Assembly: GCA_910584365.1 (NCBI GenBank)
Contig: CAJUAF010000009.1
Location: 62,001 to 126,000 of the forward strand
Reading direction: 5' to 3'
From: an uncultured Muribaculaceae bacterium
Lineage (GTDB): Bacteria; Bacteroidota; Bacteroidia; Bacteroidales; Muribaculaceae
Length of the DNA stretch: 64,000 nucleotides
Below, in pieces: positions 45,423 to 53,166 of this stretch (position 1 is the stretch's first letter; each line of letters opens with the position of its first letter). A model generated the notes under the pieces. It was not told where the DNA came from. It saw only the letters and a list, made by a program, of their open reading frames with translations, and did not search any database. A program made the translations under genes and the position numbers.

Positions 45423-46613
45423 ATGATTCCGTTGCAGACAGATTTGATTCCGGGTCTTACCCCCAAAGCCCCCGCCGACACCACCGGCATAGCGAAAGCC
45501 GCCCAGGATATAGCTGAACTTAAATCCCTTTCGTTCAACGACCTGATGGAACGGCTGGCTCAGTCGGCCGTGGATTTCGCCATAAATCTTGCAATCGCGA
45601 TTGTAGTCTTTTATGTAGGCCGGTTCGTAATCAGGAAAATCTACAAGATCCTCGCCACCATCTTCCTGCGCCGCAGGGTCGACAAGTCGCTGACCACATT
45701 CGTGCTGTCGCTGGTCAACATCGTCCTGTACTTTATCCTGATAGTAACGGTCATAGGCATCCTCGGCATCGAGACCACCTCCTTCCTGGCAATCTTCGCC
45801 TCGGCCGGTGTCGCCATCGGTATGGCGCTGAGCGGAACGCTTCAGAACTTTGCCGGAGGTGTCCTTATCCTGCTGCTCAAGCCCTATAAAATCGGAGATT
45901 ACATCGAAGTGCAGGGATATGCCGGAACGGTAAAGGAGATTCAGATATTCTTCACCGTAATAACCACCTACGATAACAAATCCATATCCATCCCCAACGG
46001 CGGCCTATCGACCGGTAGCGTCAACAACTGGTCGCGCGAGGCTTACCGCCGCGTCACGTGGTCGGTGTCCATCTCCTACGGAGACGATATCGACGTGGCC
46101 CGCAAGGTCATCCTCGATATGTTCGCGGCCGATGAACGCATCGAACCCGCACCGGAGTCCGCAGCCGACGGCAATATCGAGATTGTGGAGGCAGAGGGGG
46201 ACAAGGCCACGGCTTCCGCACCTACGGATTCGGGTGATACGGTCGGTGTGGGATCCGAGGAGGAAGAGGAGGAAGAGGCTCCCGCAGAAGCGCCCCGCCG
46301 CTCCTGGTTAGACCGTCTGCTCCATCGCCATCATGAAGTAAAGGACCACCTTTCCAAGTGGGAAAAGAAACGCGAAGCCGAACTGAACAATCTCATGCCC
46401 AAGGCCGATCACTCCCCGAAAGTGTTGCTAAACAATCTGAACGAGTCCAGCGTCGACCTTCAGGTACGTGCATGGACCCGCACTCCCCAGTACTGGAACG
46501 TCTTCTATTATTACAATGAGAAGTTCTACAACGAGCTTCCCAAGCACGGCATCCGCTTTCCATTCCCGCAAATGGATATCCATATCGATCATCCGTCGCA
46601 GAAAGAGGTCTGA
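45423..46613 (+). CDS. MscS family mechanosensitive channel with an acidic insert in the C-terminal domain
   Basis: The 396-residue protein has three membrane helices (about 52-72, 91-115, 117-152) with the pore-lining TM3 (AGVAIGMALSGTLQNFAGGVLIL) and the beta domain (IGDYIEVQGYAGTVKEI, SISIPNGGLSTGSVNNWSR). Channels of this type open on hypo-osmotic shock. Between the beta domain and the end of the alpha/beta domain, residues 242-330 form an unusual insert: acidic (SEEEEEEEAPAEAP), then basic and helical (RRSWLDRLLHRHHEVKDHLSKWEKKREAELNNL). The normal fold resumes at SSVDLQVRAWT. The insert would sit in the cytoplasmic cage. Confidence 0.9.
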   Translation: MIPLQTDLIPGLTPKAPADTTGIAKAAQDIAELKSLSFNDLMERLAQSAVDFAINLAIAIVVFYVGRFVIRKIYKILATIFLRRRVDKSLTTFVLSLVNIVLYFILIVTVIGILGIETTSFLAIFASAGVAIGMALSGTLQNFAGGVLILLLKPYKIGDYIEVQGYAGTVKEIQIFFTVITTYDNKSISIPNGGLSTGSVNNWSREAYRRVTWSVSISYGDDIDVARKVILDMFAADERIEPAPESAADGNIEIVEAEGDKATASAPTDSGDTVGVGSEEEEEEEAPAEAPRRSWLDRLLHRHHEVKDHLSKWEKKREAELNNLMPKADHSPKVLLNNLNESSVDLQVRAWTRTPQYWNVFYYYNEKFYNELPKHGIRFPFPQMDIHIDHPSQKEV

Positions 46614-46690
46614 CAAACCCAAAGAAAATAGCCCGGCTCGGGAAAGACAGATAGTGTGTCATACCCCCCTCATCCGGGGCCGGTTACGAG

Positions 46691-46730
46691 AAAAGGAGGT
46701 TGCGTCTGTCGGGGACGCAACCTCCTTTTT
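46691..46730. terminator. Bidirectional terminator between mscS and rnpB
   Basis: The arm AAAAGGAGGTTGCGTC (46691-46706) pairs with GACGCAACCTCCTTTT (46714-46729) around a 7-nt loop, with A/T tracts on both sides. It ends mscS on the plus strand and RNase P RNA on the minus strand. Confidence 0.9.
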
Positions 46731-46734
46731 ATGG

Positions 46735-47179
46735 GGAGAGACAGTCGGGCTGTAAGCCGGGTTATGTCGGACCGTGGGTTTCGGCAGACACGGGGGTCTG
46801 CCGACCTGACGGATCCGGTCCGTCATTTATCTGTACCGGGTGTTGCCACCTCGGCTAATCGAAAGCATCGCGCGGACGCTTTCCGTAGCAGTCTACCCTC
46901 CGGCAACGGGCGAGCAACCCTTGAATGCCGGTTTACTTGACCTTGCAACCCATAGGACGTGCGGCACGCCATCTCGCGGTGGCGCCCGGTGGGCTCTTAC
47001 CCCGCCTTTTCACCCTTACCCGGGCCATAAAGGCCCCGGGCGGTTGTTTTCTGTCACGTTGTCCCTGCGGTCACCCACAGCTCTCCGTTAGGGAGTATGG
47101 CGCTCTGTGTTGCCCGGACTTTCCTCAGGCGGCGTTCTCGAACCCGCCGGCGACGGACCGCCCGGCTGTCTCTGTTAGT
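46735..47179 (-). ncRNA. rnpB: RNase P RNA (bacterial type A)
   Basis: This is the catalytic RNA that trims the 5' leader of tRNA precursors. On the minus strand the conserved core elements appear in order: GAGGAAAGTCCGGGC (P4/CR-I region, about 47125-47139), then GGGTAAGGGTGAAAAGGCGG and AAGAGCCCACCG (P11-P12 region, about 46990-47030), then TGGGTTGCAAG (46940-46956). Near the 3' end the CCCGGCTTACAG segment (about 46751-46762) can pair with the P4 strand. The ends can form P1 (AGAGACAG near 47173 with CTGTCTCT near 46740). The 5' end agrees with the promoter box at 47186-47193. No protein is encoded here; frames crossing it are chance. Confidence 0.95.
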
Positions 47180-47185
47180 TGAATA

Positions 47186-47193
47186 CAAAAATA
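47186..47193 (-). promoter_or_regulatory. -7 box of rnpB
   Basis: The minus strand reads TATTTTTG (TAnnTTTG). An ATTG lies 21 bp upstream (47215-47218). Transcription starting about 7 nt downstream puts the RNA 5' end near 47179, where P1 begins. Confidence 0.6.
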
Positions 47194-47285
47194 CGAATTT
47201 TCGCCGATATTTCCCAATCGCCGATATATTATCCGCGATTTTTTAACTGCGGCATCCGGAGAACCGGAAAAACCGGACCGGGAAA

Positions 47286-49418
47286 TCAATCGCCCATCGT
47301 GCGCAGCAGTTCGTCGTTGTCGGATGTACGCTCCATGCGTTCCTTGATGAACTCCATCGCCTCGATGGAATTGCGGTCGGAGAGAAAACGGCGCAGAATC
47401 CACATCCGGTTGAGCGTCTCTTCGCGCAGGAGAAGATCATCGCGGCGCGTGGAGGAGGCCATGATGTCGACGGCGGGGAAGATACGCTTGTTGGAGAGCT
47501 TGCGGTCAAGCTGCAGTTCCATGTTGCCGGTACCCTTGAATTCCTCGAAGATCACTTCGTCCATCTTCGAGGAGGTCTCGGTCAGGGCCGTGGCGATAAT
47601 GGTCAGCGAACCGCCCCCTTCAATGTTTCGGGCCGCGCCGAAGAAGCGTTTGGGTTTCTGGAGGGCGTTGGCGTCCACACCGCCCGACAGAATCTTGCCC
47701 GAAGCGGGCTGGGCGGTATTGTAGGCGCGGGCCAGGCGGGTGATTGAATCCAGAAGAATCACAACGTCGTGGCCGCATTCGACCATCCTCTTGGCCTTTT
47801 CCAGGACGATACCGGCGATCTTCACATGGCGGTCGGCCGGTTCGTCGAACGTAGAGGCAATTACCTCGGCGTTTACCGAACGGCTCATGTCGGTCACCTC
47901 CTCGGGGCGTTCGTCAATGAGGAGAATCATGATGTAGACCTCCGGATGGTTCTCAGCGATGGCGTTGGCTATATCCTTGAGCAGAATAGTCTTACCAGTC
48001 TTGGGGGGAGCCACGATCAGGGCGCGCTGTCCCTTGCCGATGGGGGAGAACATATCGACCACGCGGGTGGAGATATTGTTGGTGGTCCTCCCGCCGGTGA
48101 GATTGAACTTCTCGTCGGGGAAGAGAGGGGTCAGATGCTCGAAAGGAACGCGGTCGCGCACGAATTCGGGAGTGCGGCCGTTGATTCGGAGCGCCCTGGT
48201 CATCGGGAAATATTTGTCCCCTTCGGCGGGAGCGCCGATTTCACACTCGACGACATCGCCGCTCTTGAGGCTGTACTGCTTGATCTGCTGATGGGAGACA
48301 AGCACATCGTCGGGGGAGGCCAGGTAATTGAAATCGCTCGAGCGAAGGAAGCCGAATCCCTCAGGCATTACTTCCAGGACTCCGGAAGCCTGGAGGAAGC
48401 CTTCGAAATTATACTGGGGGAACTGAGGCTGCATCTGCTTTACGCCCCCCTTGTTTTTCTTATTTTTCTTATTGTTCTTGAAATCCTGCTGGGGCATCGC
48501 CTGGGGTTCCCGGATTACGATCGGAGCGGAAGCGGCGGCGACGGCGGCTTCCTCGCGCTCTTTCTGTGAGCGGGGAGTGAAGCTGCGTCCACCCATGCGG
48601 GGGAAGAAAGAACCGAAGGATTCATCCACATTGCGACCGAAGACTCCGGGAGGATTCTTGCGGGGCTGCTGTTCGGAAGCGCCCCCCTCCCCTTCCGTCT
48701 GAGCGGGCTGTTGCTTCTGACGGGGAGTAAACACCTTAGGTCCGCGCTGCTGCAGCTGCTGGCGGGGATGGAACTGGCGGGGAGCCTGGGACTCTCCCTC
48801 TGCGGGAACTTCGGGAGTAGGTCTCCCTTCACCGGCCTCTTCCTGGGGGGCGGCTATCGCAGCAGGTTCGGCGGGAGCGGGCAACAGCGGCATCCCGGAT
48901 ACCGCGGGGGCTGTCTCTTCCTCCTTAGCCGGAATCTTCTGGACCTCTTCGGTCACGGCAGGGGTTTCAGGAGAGGTCTCTTCGGGTGAAGAGGACTGGT
49001 TTTTCGGTTTGCGGCCGCGCTTGCGGGGCTGGTTCTCCTCAGAGGGAGCCTGGGGCGCCGTGTCCTGGGCGGCATCGTCGGCGGCCACGGCATTATCCTG
49101 CTGAGCCTTAGGCTTGCGGCCGCGTTTGCGCGGAGCCTCAGCGGAAACGTTCTCGCCGGCAGCGGAGGATTCGGGGGCATCCTCTGTCTTTTCCTGCTGG
49201 CGGGGCTGTCCGTCTGTGCCCTGGGATTTGGGCTTGCGGCCTCTTTTCCTTTCGACAGGAGCGGGCGCATTGGCCGACAAATCTATTGCCTGCTGGTCAA
49301 GAATTTTATAAATGAGAGTTTCTTTGTCGACACCACCGGTCTTTTTCAGCCCCATGTTGTCGGCAATGGCCTTTAACTGATCGTCGGCCATCTCTTGAAG
49401 GTCGGAGATATTATACAT
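47286..49418 (-). CDS. rho: Transcription termination factor Rho with a long disordered insert
   Basis: Rho is the hexameric RNA helicase that ends transcription of untranslated RNA. The 710-residue protein has a short N-terminal helical domain (1-45), a disordered region of about 280 residues rich in Gln, Pro, Glu and Lys, then the RNA-binding domain (GVLEVMPEGFGFLRSSDFNYLASPDDVLVS) and the ATPase core (Walker A APPKTGKT; DSITRLARAYNT). The insert holds three KRGRKPK motifs (about 58-64, 98-104 and 133-139), like AT-hooks, plus KNNKKNKKNKGG. E. coli Rho has 419 residues, so the excess is almost all insert. Bacteroides Rho has been reported to form condensates through a similar region. Confidence 0.96.
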   Translation of the reverse strand: MYNISDLQEMADDQLKAIADNMGLKKTGGVDKETLIYKILDQQAIDLSANAPAPVERKRGRKPKSQGTDGQPRQQEKTEDAPESSAAGENVSAEAPRKRGRKPKAQQDNAVAADDAAQDTAPQAPSEENQPRKRGRKPKNQSSSPEETSPETPAVTEEVQKIPAKEEETAPAVSGMPLLPAPAEPAAIAAPQEEAGEGRPTPEVPAEGESQAPRQFHPRQQLQQRGPKVFTPRQKQQPAQTEGEGGASEQQPRKNPPGVFGRNVDESFGSFFPRMGGRSFTPRSQKEREEAAVAAASAPIVIREPQAMPQQDFKNNKKNKKNKGGVKQMQPQFPQYNFEGFLQASGVLEVMPEGFGFLRSSDFNYLASPDDVLVSHQQIKQYSLKSGDVVECEIGAPAEGDKYFPMTRALRINGRTPEFVRDRVPFEHLTPLFPDEKFNLTGGRTTNNISTRVVDMFSPIGKGQRALIVAPPKTGKTILLKDIANAIAENHPEVYIMILLIDERPEEVTDMSRSVNAEVIASTFDEPADRHVKIAGIVLEKAKRMVECGHDVVILLDSITRLARAYNTAQPASGKILSGGVDANALQKPKRFFGAARNIEGGGSLTIIATALTETSSKMDEVIFEEFKGTGNMELQLDRKLSNKRIFPAVDIMASSTRRDDLLLREETLNRMWILRRFLSDRNSIEAMEFIKERMERTSDNDELLRTMGD

Positions 49419-49828
49419 ATATCTGTCTTCTATATGTCTTCAGATTTTATCGGGTATCATTACCTCTCGGGCCGTCGCGCCTTGACACACAATCAGCCTT
49501 GCCGGTAAATAAAACAATTGTAAACGTCGTAAGAATTTTTATGAATTGGAGGAGGGGAAATACAGCGCCGTCAATAATGAAAGTTCCGCTGATGGCTCTG
49601 TCAAAAAATGTTTTTTCTTGGAAATCACCCCGGCTTCCCGGGCGGCAGCCTCGGGGCTTCATCTTTAAGATATTTCGCTTCAGGGCGGACAGCCACCGGA
49701 CGTCGGCAAGCCTTTGCCTGTTCAGGCAAAGCCAGACGGGAGATAGTCCCGGCGCATCCCTCCTGAAAGAATCTTCCAGTCAATTCAACGGAGTCCATAG
49801 AAAAAACGGCCTCCCGGTTAGAACACTA
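49419..49828 (-). promoter_or_regulatory. Long rho leader (about 400 nt)
   Basis: If the promoter at 49829-49859 is right, rho mRNA begins near 49822 and has a leader of about 400 nt with no convincing gene. It contains a tight hairpin (CTTTGCCTG with CAGGCAAAG, 49712-49731) and other GC-rich potential stems (about 49625-49660). In E. coli rho controls itself by attenuation in its leader; the same is possible here. The plus-strand frame 49499-49948 is treated as chance. Confidence 0.5.
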
Positions 49829-49859
49829 CAAAGGTACGCATTTAATTTAAAACTGCCAA
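49829..49859 (-). promoter_or_regulatory. Candidate rho promoter
   Basis: On the minus strand TTGG (complement of 49856-49859), 19 bp and TACCTTTG (complement of 49829-49836) match the -33/-7 pattern. The nearest downstream gene on that strand is rho, about 410 bp away. Confidence 0.6.
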
Positions 49860-49925
49860 GATTTTCTACCCCAAAATTCGCGGCATATATGCTTCAGGAG
49901 CGCCACAAAAGGTTTTTCAGCCCCC

Positions 49926-50459
49926 TCAGGGGCGGTATTCGGCCGTAAGAGGCACGACGCGGTTCAGGAAATCCGTGGAATCGGATGTGGAACGGAACGC
50001 CGTGAACGGAATCACCAGGTCATGATTATCCCCGTAAGTTATGACGATATTGCTTCCGAGGACCCGACAACTCCGGATATCGTCGGGGCGGATGACCGCC
50101 TCCGGCAGAGGAGGCTCGCGCCGCGAATCATCAAGCGGGAAATATTCCACCTCGATTTCATTGTCGCCCCGAAGCGTCACTGTCTGGGGAAACATGGAGG
50201 CCACAGCCGAAGGGCGCGTCAGCACCCTGTGCCATCCGATAAAAAGAAGTGTCGGAAAAAGAATGAAGATTATGGTTCCCGCTATGAACAGCATCCTGCT
50301 GTCATAGAAGAAACCGAGGATTACCAGCACCGCCACCGGAACCGCCACCGCCAGCCAGAAGCGCCCTGCCCATCGGGCAAGGGCCTGGCGCGCGTGGACC
50401 GCTGCTCCGGGACGGAAACGGGTAGTTTTTATTTCAGGTAAACTGTTTGATAATCTCAT
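49926..50459 (-). CDS. Small membrane protein with a YcxB-like C-terminal domain, unknown function
   Basis: The 177-residue protein has two adjacent transmembrane helices (about 34-52 LAVAVPVAVLVILGFFY and 56-76 LFIAGTIIFILFPTLLFIGW) followed by a soluble beta-rich domain (VTLRGDNEIEVEYF, IVITYGDNHDLVIPFTAF, DFLNRVVPL). This layout resembles YcxB-type proteins, but the match is not strong. The gene starts inside the end of the choloylglycine hydrolase gene (26-nt overlap), so the two are likely translated from the same mRNA. A functional link to the hydrolase is not known. Confidence 0.7.
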   Translation of the reverse strand: MRLSNSLPEIKTTRFRPGAAVHARQALARWAGRFWLAVAVPVAVLVILGFFYDSRMLFIAGTIIFILFPTLLFIGWHRVLTRPSAVASMFPQTVTLRGDNEIEVEYFPLDDSRREPPLPEAVIRPDDIRSCRVLGSNIVITYGDNHDLVIPFTAFRSTSDSTDFLNRVVPLTAEYRP

Positions 50460-51510
50460 CGGTCAGGTGATACATTGGGGTGAACCCTCCGGAAGGCTTC
50501 ATATCCCTGATGACATTCCCGACAAGAATCTTTTTAGCGTTGATGACATCAAGTTTCATGATGGGCGCACCCGGATAAAGATCGAAATTTTTAAGGTCTA
50601 TCCAAAGGATCGCGGGACTTACGGTCTGTTTGAAATAATAGACCTTCTCGGTCTGGTCGCTTACCGAACGCCACTGGGTCGTGGAAATCTCCGGCTGGTC
50701 AGGTACGGTGATTCCGGTCGGCACGGCGCAGTTGCCTATAATTCCGAACACTCCCGCAAGAGCAACCTCATGGGATGCGTCAGTCGGAATTACGCAGACA
50801 TAATAGGACGCGCGGGCGAAACGGTCCTGGCTCCGGTTGGTTCCGGGAAGCATATGCATTCCTCCGACGCTTTTCCAGTATTCCCATATGGCGAGCTGCT
50901 GGTCGTAGGGGGGAGCGTTCGTCATCACCTGGTACTCGTGTCCCTCGCGTATCTGGAGCTTTCCGTCGACATACTCTACTATGGCGCTGTTGCCCGTAGC
51001 GTCGGCGATAGCCATATGGAGCGTTGTGGCAGATCCTCCGGGCATATTCGGCGCGTTTATCTGGAATACGTCTTTGGACAGGTCCTGCACGGCCTCTGAC
51101 GTGGTGGCGAAGTTGTCAAGAACATACGAAGCCCACAGGGCGGTGGACATATACGGACGCGGATCTCCCTTCTCGGCATAGAAAGTTCCGGGCAGATAAA
51201 GCAGATTGACTACCAGGCCGGCTTCATTCATCCCTTCGTTGACGCCGACATCAAAACCTACCGAGACCACACTTCCGTATTTTGAAGTCCAGGAGATGGA
51301 CTGGTCGGTATCGTATGATTTTTTCTCCACCCCACGGGGATAGACATAGAGATTGGTCGGAATCGGGGTACGCCAGTCAAGAGTACGCCCCGTTGCGACG
51401 CAACTGTCTCCCACGTATGTCACGCGCGTACAGGCCTGAGCGTGGCTGTCAGCCAAAAGCGTAAGTCCCAGGGAGACCGCCGCAATCGGAATTATCTTTA
51501 AAGCTCTCAT
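50434..51510 (-). CDS. Choloylglycine hydrolase family (bile salt hydrolase / penicillin V acylase)
   Basis: This Ntn-hydrolase family cleaves amide bonds in conjugated bile salts or penicillin V. The start chosen is ATG 51510, giving 358 residues with a signal peptide (residues 1-26, MRALKII to SHAQA); a longer frame adds non-signal residues. Cleavage exposes Cys27, the nucleophile, in the usual CTRVTY context. Arg42 and Asp45 in GRTLDWR, the Asn in MTNAPPYDQQL and the Arg in RFARA match family catalytic and binding residues. The protein is exported, so it can act in the periplasm. Which substrate it prefers is uncertain. It overlaps the following membrane-protein gene. Confidence 0.9.
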   Translation of the reverse strand: MRALKIIPIAAVSLGLTLLADSHAQACTRVTYVGDSCVATGRTLDWRTPIPTNLYVYPRGVEKKSYDTDQSISWTSKYGSVVSVGFDVGVNEGMNEAGLVVNLLYLPGTFYAEKGDPRPYMSTALWASYVLDNFATTSEAVQDLSKDVFQINAPNMPGGSATTLHMAIADATGNSAIVEYVDGKLQIREGHEYQVMTNAPPYDQQLAIWEYWKSVGGMHMLPGTNRSQDRFARASYYVCVIPTDASHEVALAGVFGIIGNCAVPTGITVPDQPEISTTQWRSVSDQTEKVYYFKQTVSPAILWIDLKNFDLYPGAPIMKLDVINAKKILVGNVIRDMKPSGGFTPMYHLTDEIIKQFT

Positions 51511-51655
51511 AATTGGATAAGTTAAGTTGTCATTACTTCTCTTAAACAATTACAACCCCGTCCGGGTTCAAGCCGCGCGGCTGTCGGCGGACGGGGCCGG
51601 AGGACAAAAAGATATTGTTTGCGATGCGGAATCAGTAACAGATGACGCGAAGCTG

Positions 51656-52900
51656 TCAGTCAAGAGCATGGATCACCAGCCCGGAGCGGAGTTTAGGCTC
51701 GAACCATGTGGTCTTGGGAGGCATGATATTGCCCGTATCGGCGATATCCATCAGCTGCTTCATCGAGACGGGATACAGGGCCAGCGCCACGGCCATCTCT
51801 CCGGAATCCACCCGGCGGCTGAGTTCTCCCAGCCCGCGGATTCCGCCGACGAAGTCTATGCGCTTGTCGCTGCGCAGGTCGGTGATGCCGAGTATGTCCC
51901 GCAGGATAAGGTCGGAAGATATGGTCACGTCGAGAACTCCGATGGGATCATTGTCATCGTAGCGCCCTTCGCGCGGAGTCAGCGAGTACCATTTTCCGCC
52001 GAGATACATGGAGAAGTTGTGCAGCCGGGCCGGAGCATAGATTTCCGTCCCTTTCTCCTCCACGGTGAAATCCTTTTCAAGGCGCCCCAGGAATTCTTCG
52101 GGAGAGAGCCCGTTGAGGTCGCGTACAACGCGGTTATAGTCGATGATGCGCAGATGGGAGGCGGGGAAAGCCACGGCCATGAAATAGTTGTATTCCTCTT
52201 CCCCGGTATGGGCCGGATCCGCGGCGGCTTTCTCGAGGCCCACACGGGCTGCGGCCGCCGAACGGTGATGACCGTCGGCGATATACAGGTGGGGCATACG
52301 GGCGAATTCTTCAGTGATGGCGCTCTCCATAGCTTCATCATCCACCACCCAGAAGTGATGTCCGAAACCGTCGGGAGCTACGAAGTCATATTCCGGAGTG
52401 CCTGCAGAGACGCGGTCTATGATTTCCTGGAGGCGGGGATTATCGGGGAACGCAAGGAATACAGGCTCGATATTGGCATTGTTGACCTTGACATGGCGCA
52501 TACGGTCATCTTCCTTGTCGCGGCGCGTCAGCTCGTGCTTCTTTATAACCCCGTTTACATAATCATAGACATTGGCAGCCACCACAATACCGTATTGCGT
52601 GCGACCGTCCATGGTCTGGGCATAGATATAGTAATGCTCGCGCTCGTCGGGGCGGAGCCATCCGTTCCGCAGGAAAGCGTTGAAGTTCTCTACGGCTTTG
52701 GCATACACCGGTTCGGAATGTTCGTCGGTGCCGGCGGGAAAATCTATCTCGGGTTTGATGATATGGTAAAGCGACATTTCGTTGCCGTCGGCTTCCCGGC
52801 GGGCTTCTTCGGAATTCAGCACGTCGTAAGGACGGGATGCCACTTTCTCAATCAGTTCTCTGGGAGGGCGGATCCCCCTGAAAGGTTTTACTTTAGCCAT
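51656..52900 (-). CDS. DUF1015 family protein
   Basis: The 414-residue cytoplasmic protein has the hallmarks of DUF1015: KVKPFRGIRP at the N-terminus, RPYDVLNSEEAR, the central segment YIADGHHRSAAAARV and a C-terminal region with GLGELSRRVDSGEMAVALALYPVS. The HHR motif suggests an ATP- or phosphate-dependent activity but no reaction is established. In many Bacteroidetes it lies by serC/serA; no serine genes are seen in this window. The mRNA has a roughly 115-nt leader with a strong hairpin and a consensus promoter. Confidence 0.93.
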   Translation of the reverse strand: MAKVKPFRGIRPPRELIEKVASRPYDVLNSEEARREADGNEMSLYHIIKPEIDFPAGTDEHSEPVYAKAVENFNAFLRNGWLRPDEREHYYIYAQTMDGRTQYGIVVAANVYDYVNGVIKKHELTRRDKEDDRMRHVKVNNANIEPVFLAFPDNPRLQEIIDRVSAGTPEYDFVAPDGFGHHFWVVDDEAMESAITEEFARMPHLYIADGHHRSAAAARVGLEKAAADPAHTGEEEYNYFMAVAFPASHLRIIDYNRVVRDLNGLSPEEFLGRLEKDFTVEEKGTEIYAPARLHNFSMYLGGKWYSLTPREGRYDDNDPIGVLDVTISSDLILRDILGITDLRSDKRIDFVGGIRGLGELSRRVDSGEMAVALALYPVSMKQLMDIADTGNIMPPKTTWFEPKLRSGLVIHALD

Positions 52901-52977
52901 GACGAATAAAAAACTGTTTTTCGTGGTTAGACTTTCAGAGAATGTTTACAAACGAAACGTAGGACATTCTCAAAACA

Positions 52978-53012
52978 TCCAATGGAAAGCGCCTTTGCGA
53001 AATTCCATTGGA
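52978..53012 (-). other. Leader hairpin of the DUF1015 gene
   Basis: TCCAATGGAA (52978-52987) pairs perfectly with TTCCATTGGA (53003-53012), and the 15-nt loop includes GCGCCTTTGCG, which can itself fold. It lies just after the predicted start of the mRNA and may affect mRNA stability or bind a regulator. Confidence 0.55.
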
Positions 53013-53021
53013 GAACACTCG

Positions 53022-53052
53022 CAAAGATAAACCAAAAACTTTATATTTCAAA
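53022..53052 (-). promoter_or_regulatory. Promoter of the DUF1015 gene
   Basis: On the minus strand TTTG (complement of 53049-53052), exactly 19 bp, and TATCTTTG (complement of 53022-53029) give a full match to the -33/-7 consensus. Confidence 0.75.
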
Positions 53053-53166
53053 GTCCGCACGAAAAAATATTTTTCCACTGCGGGAAAAGACGTAAACAGA
53101 GGGCAAAAAAAGGCGATGTGCCAGAATTCCGACACACCGCCCGGGGATATGAAAGGACATATACAA

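Noticed and set aside
46656..47182. Several plus-strand frames over the rnpB region
   Set aside because: The region folds as RNase P RNA with the conserved core elements on the minus strand, so the frames are chance.
49499..49948. 149-codon plus-strand frame opposite the rho leader
   Set aside because: It has no recognisable domain, runs into the end of the membrane-protein gene and overlaps a minus-strand promoter.
51527..52909. 460-codon plus-strand frame opposite DUF1015
   Set aside because: Same explanation; the minus-strand DUF1015 motifs and a perfect promoter settle the strand.
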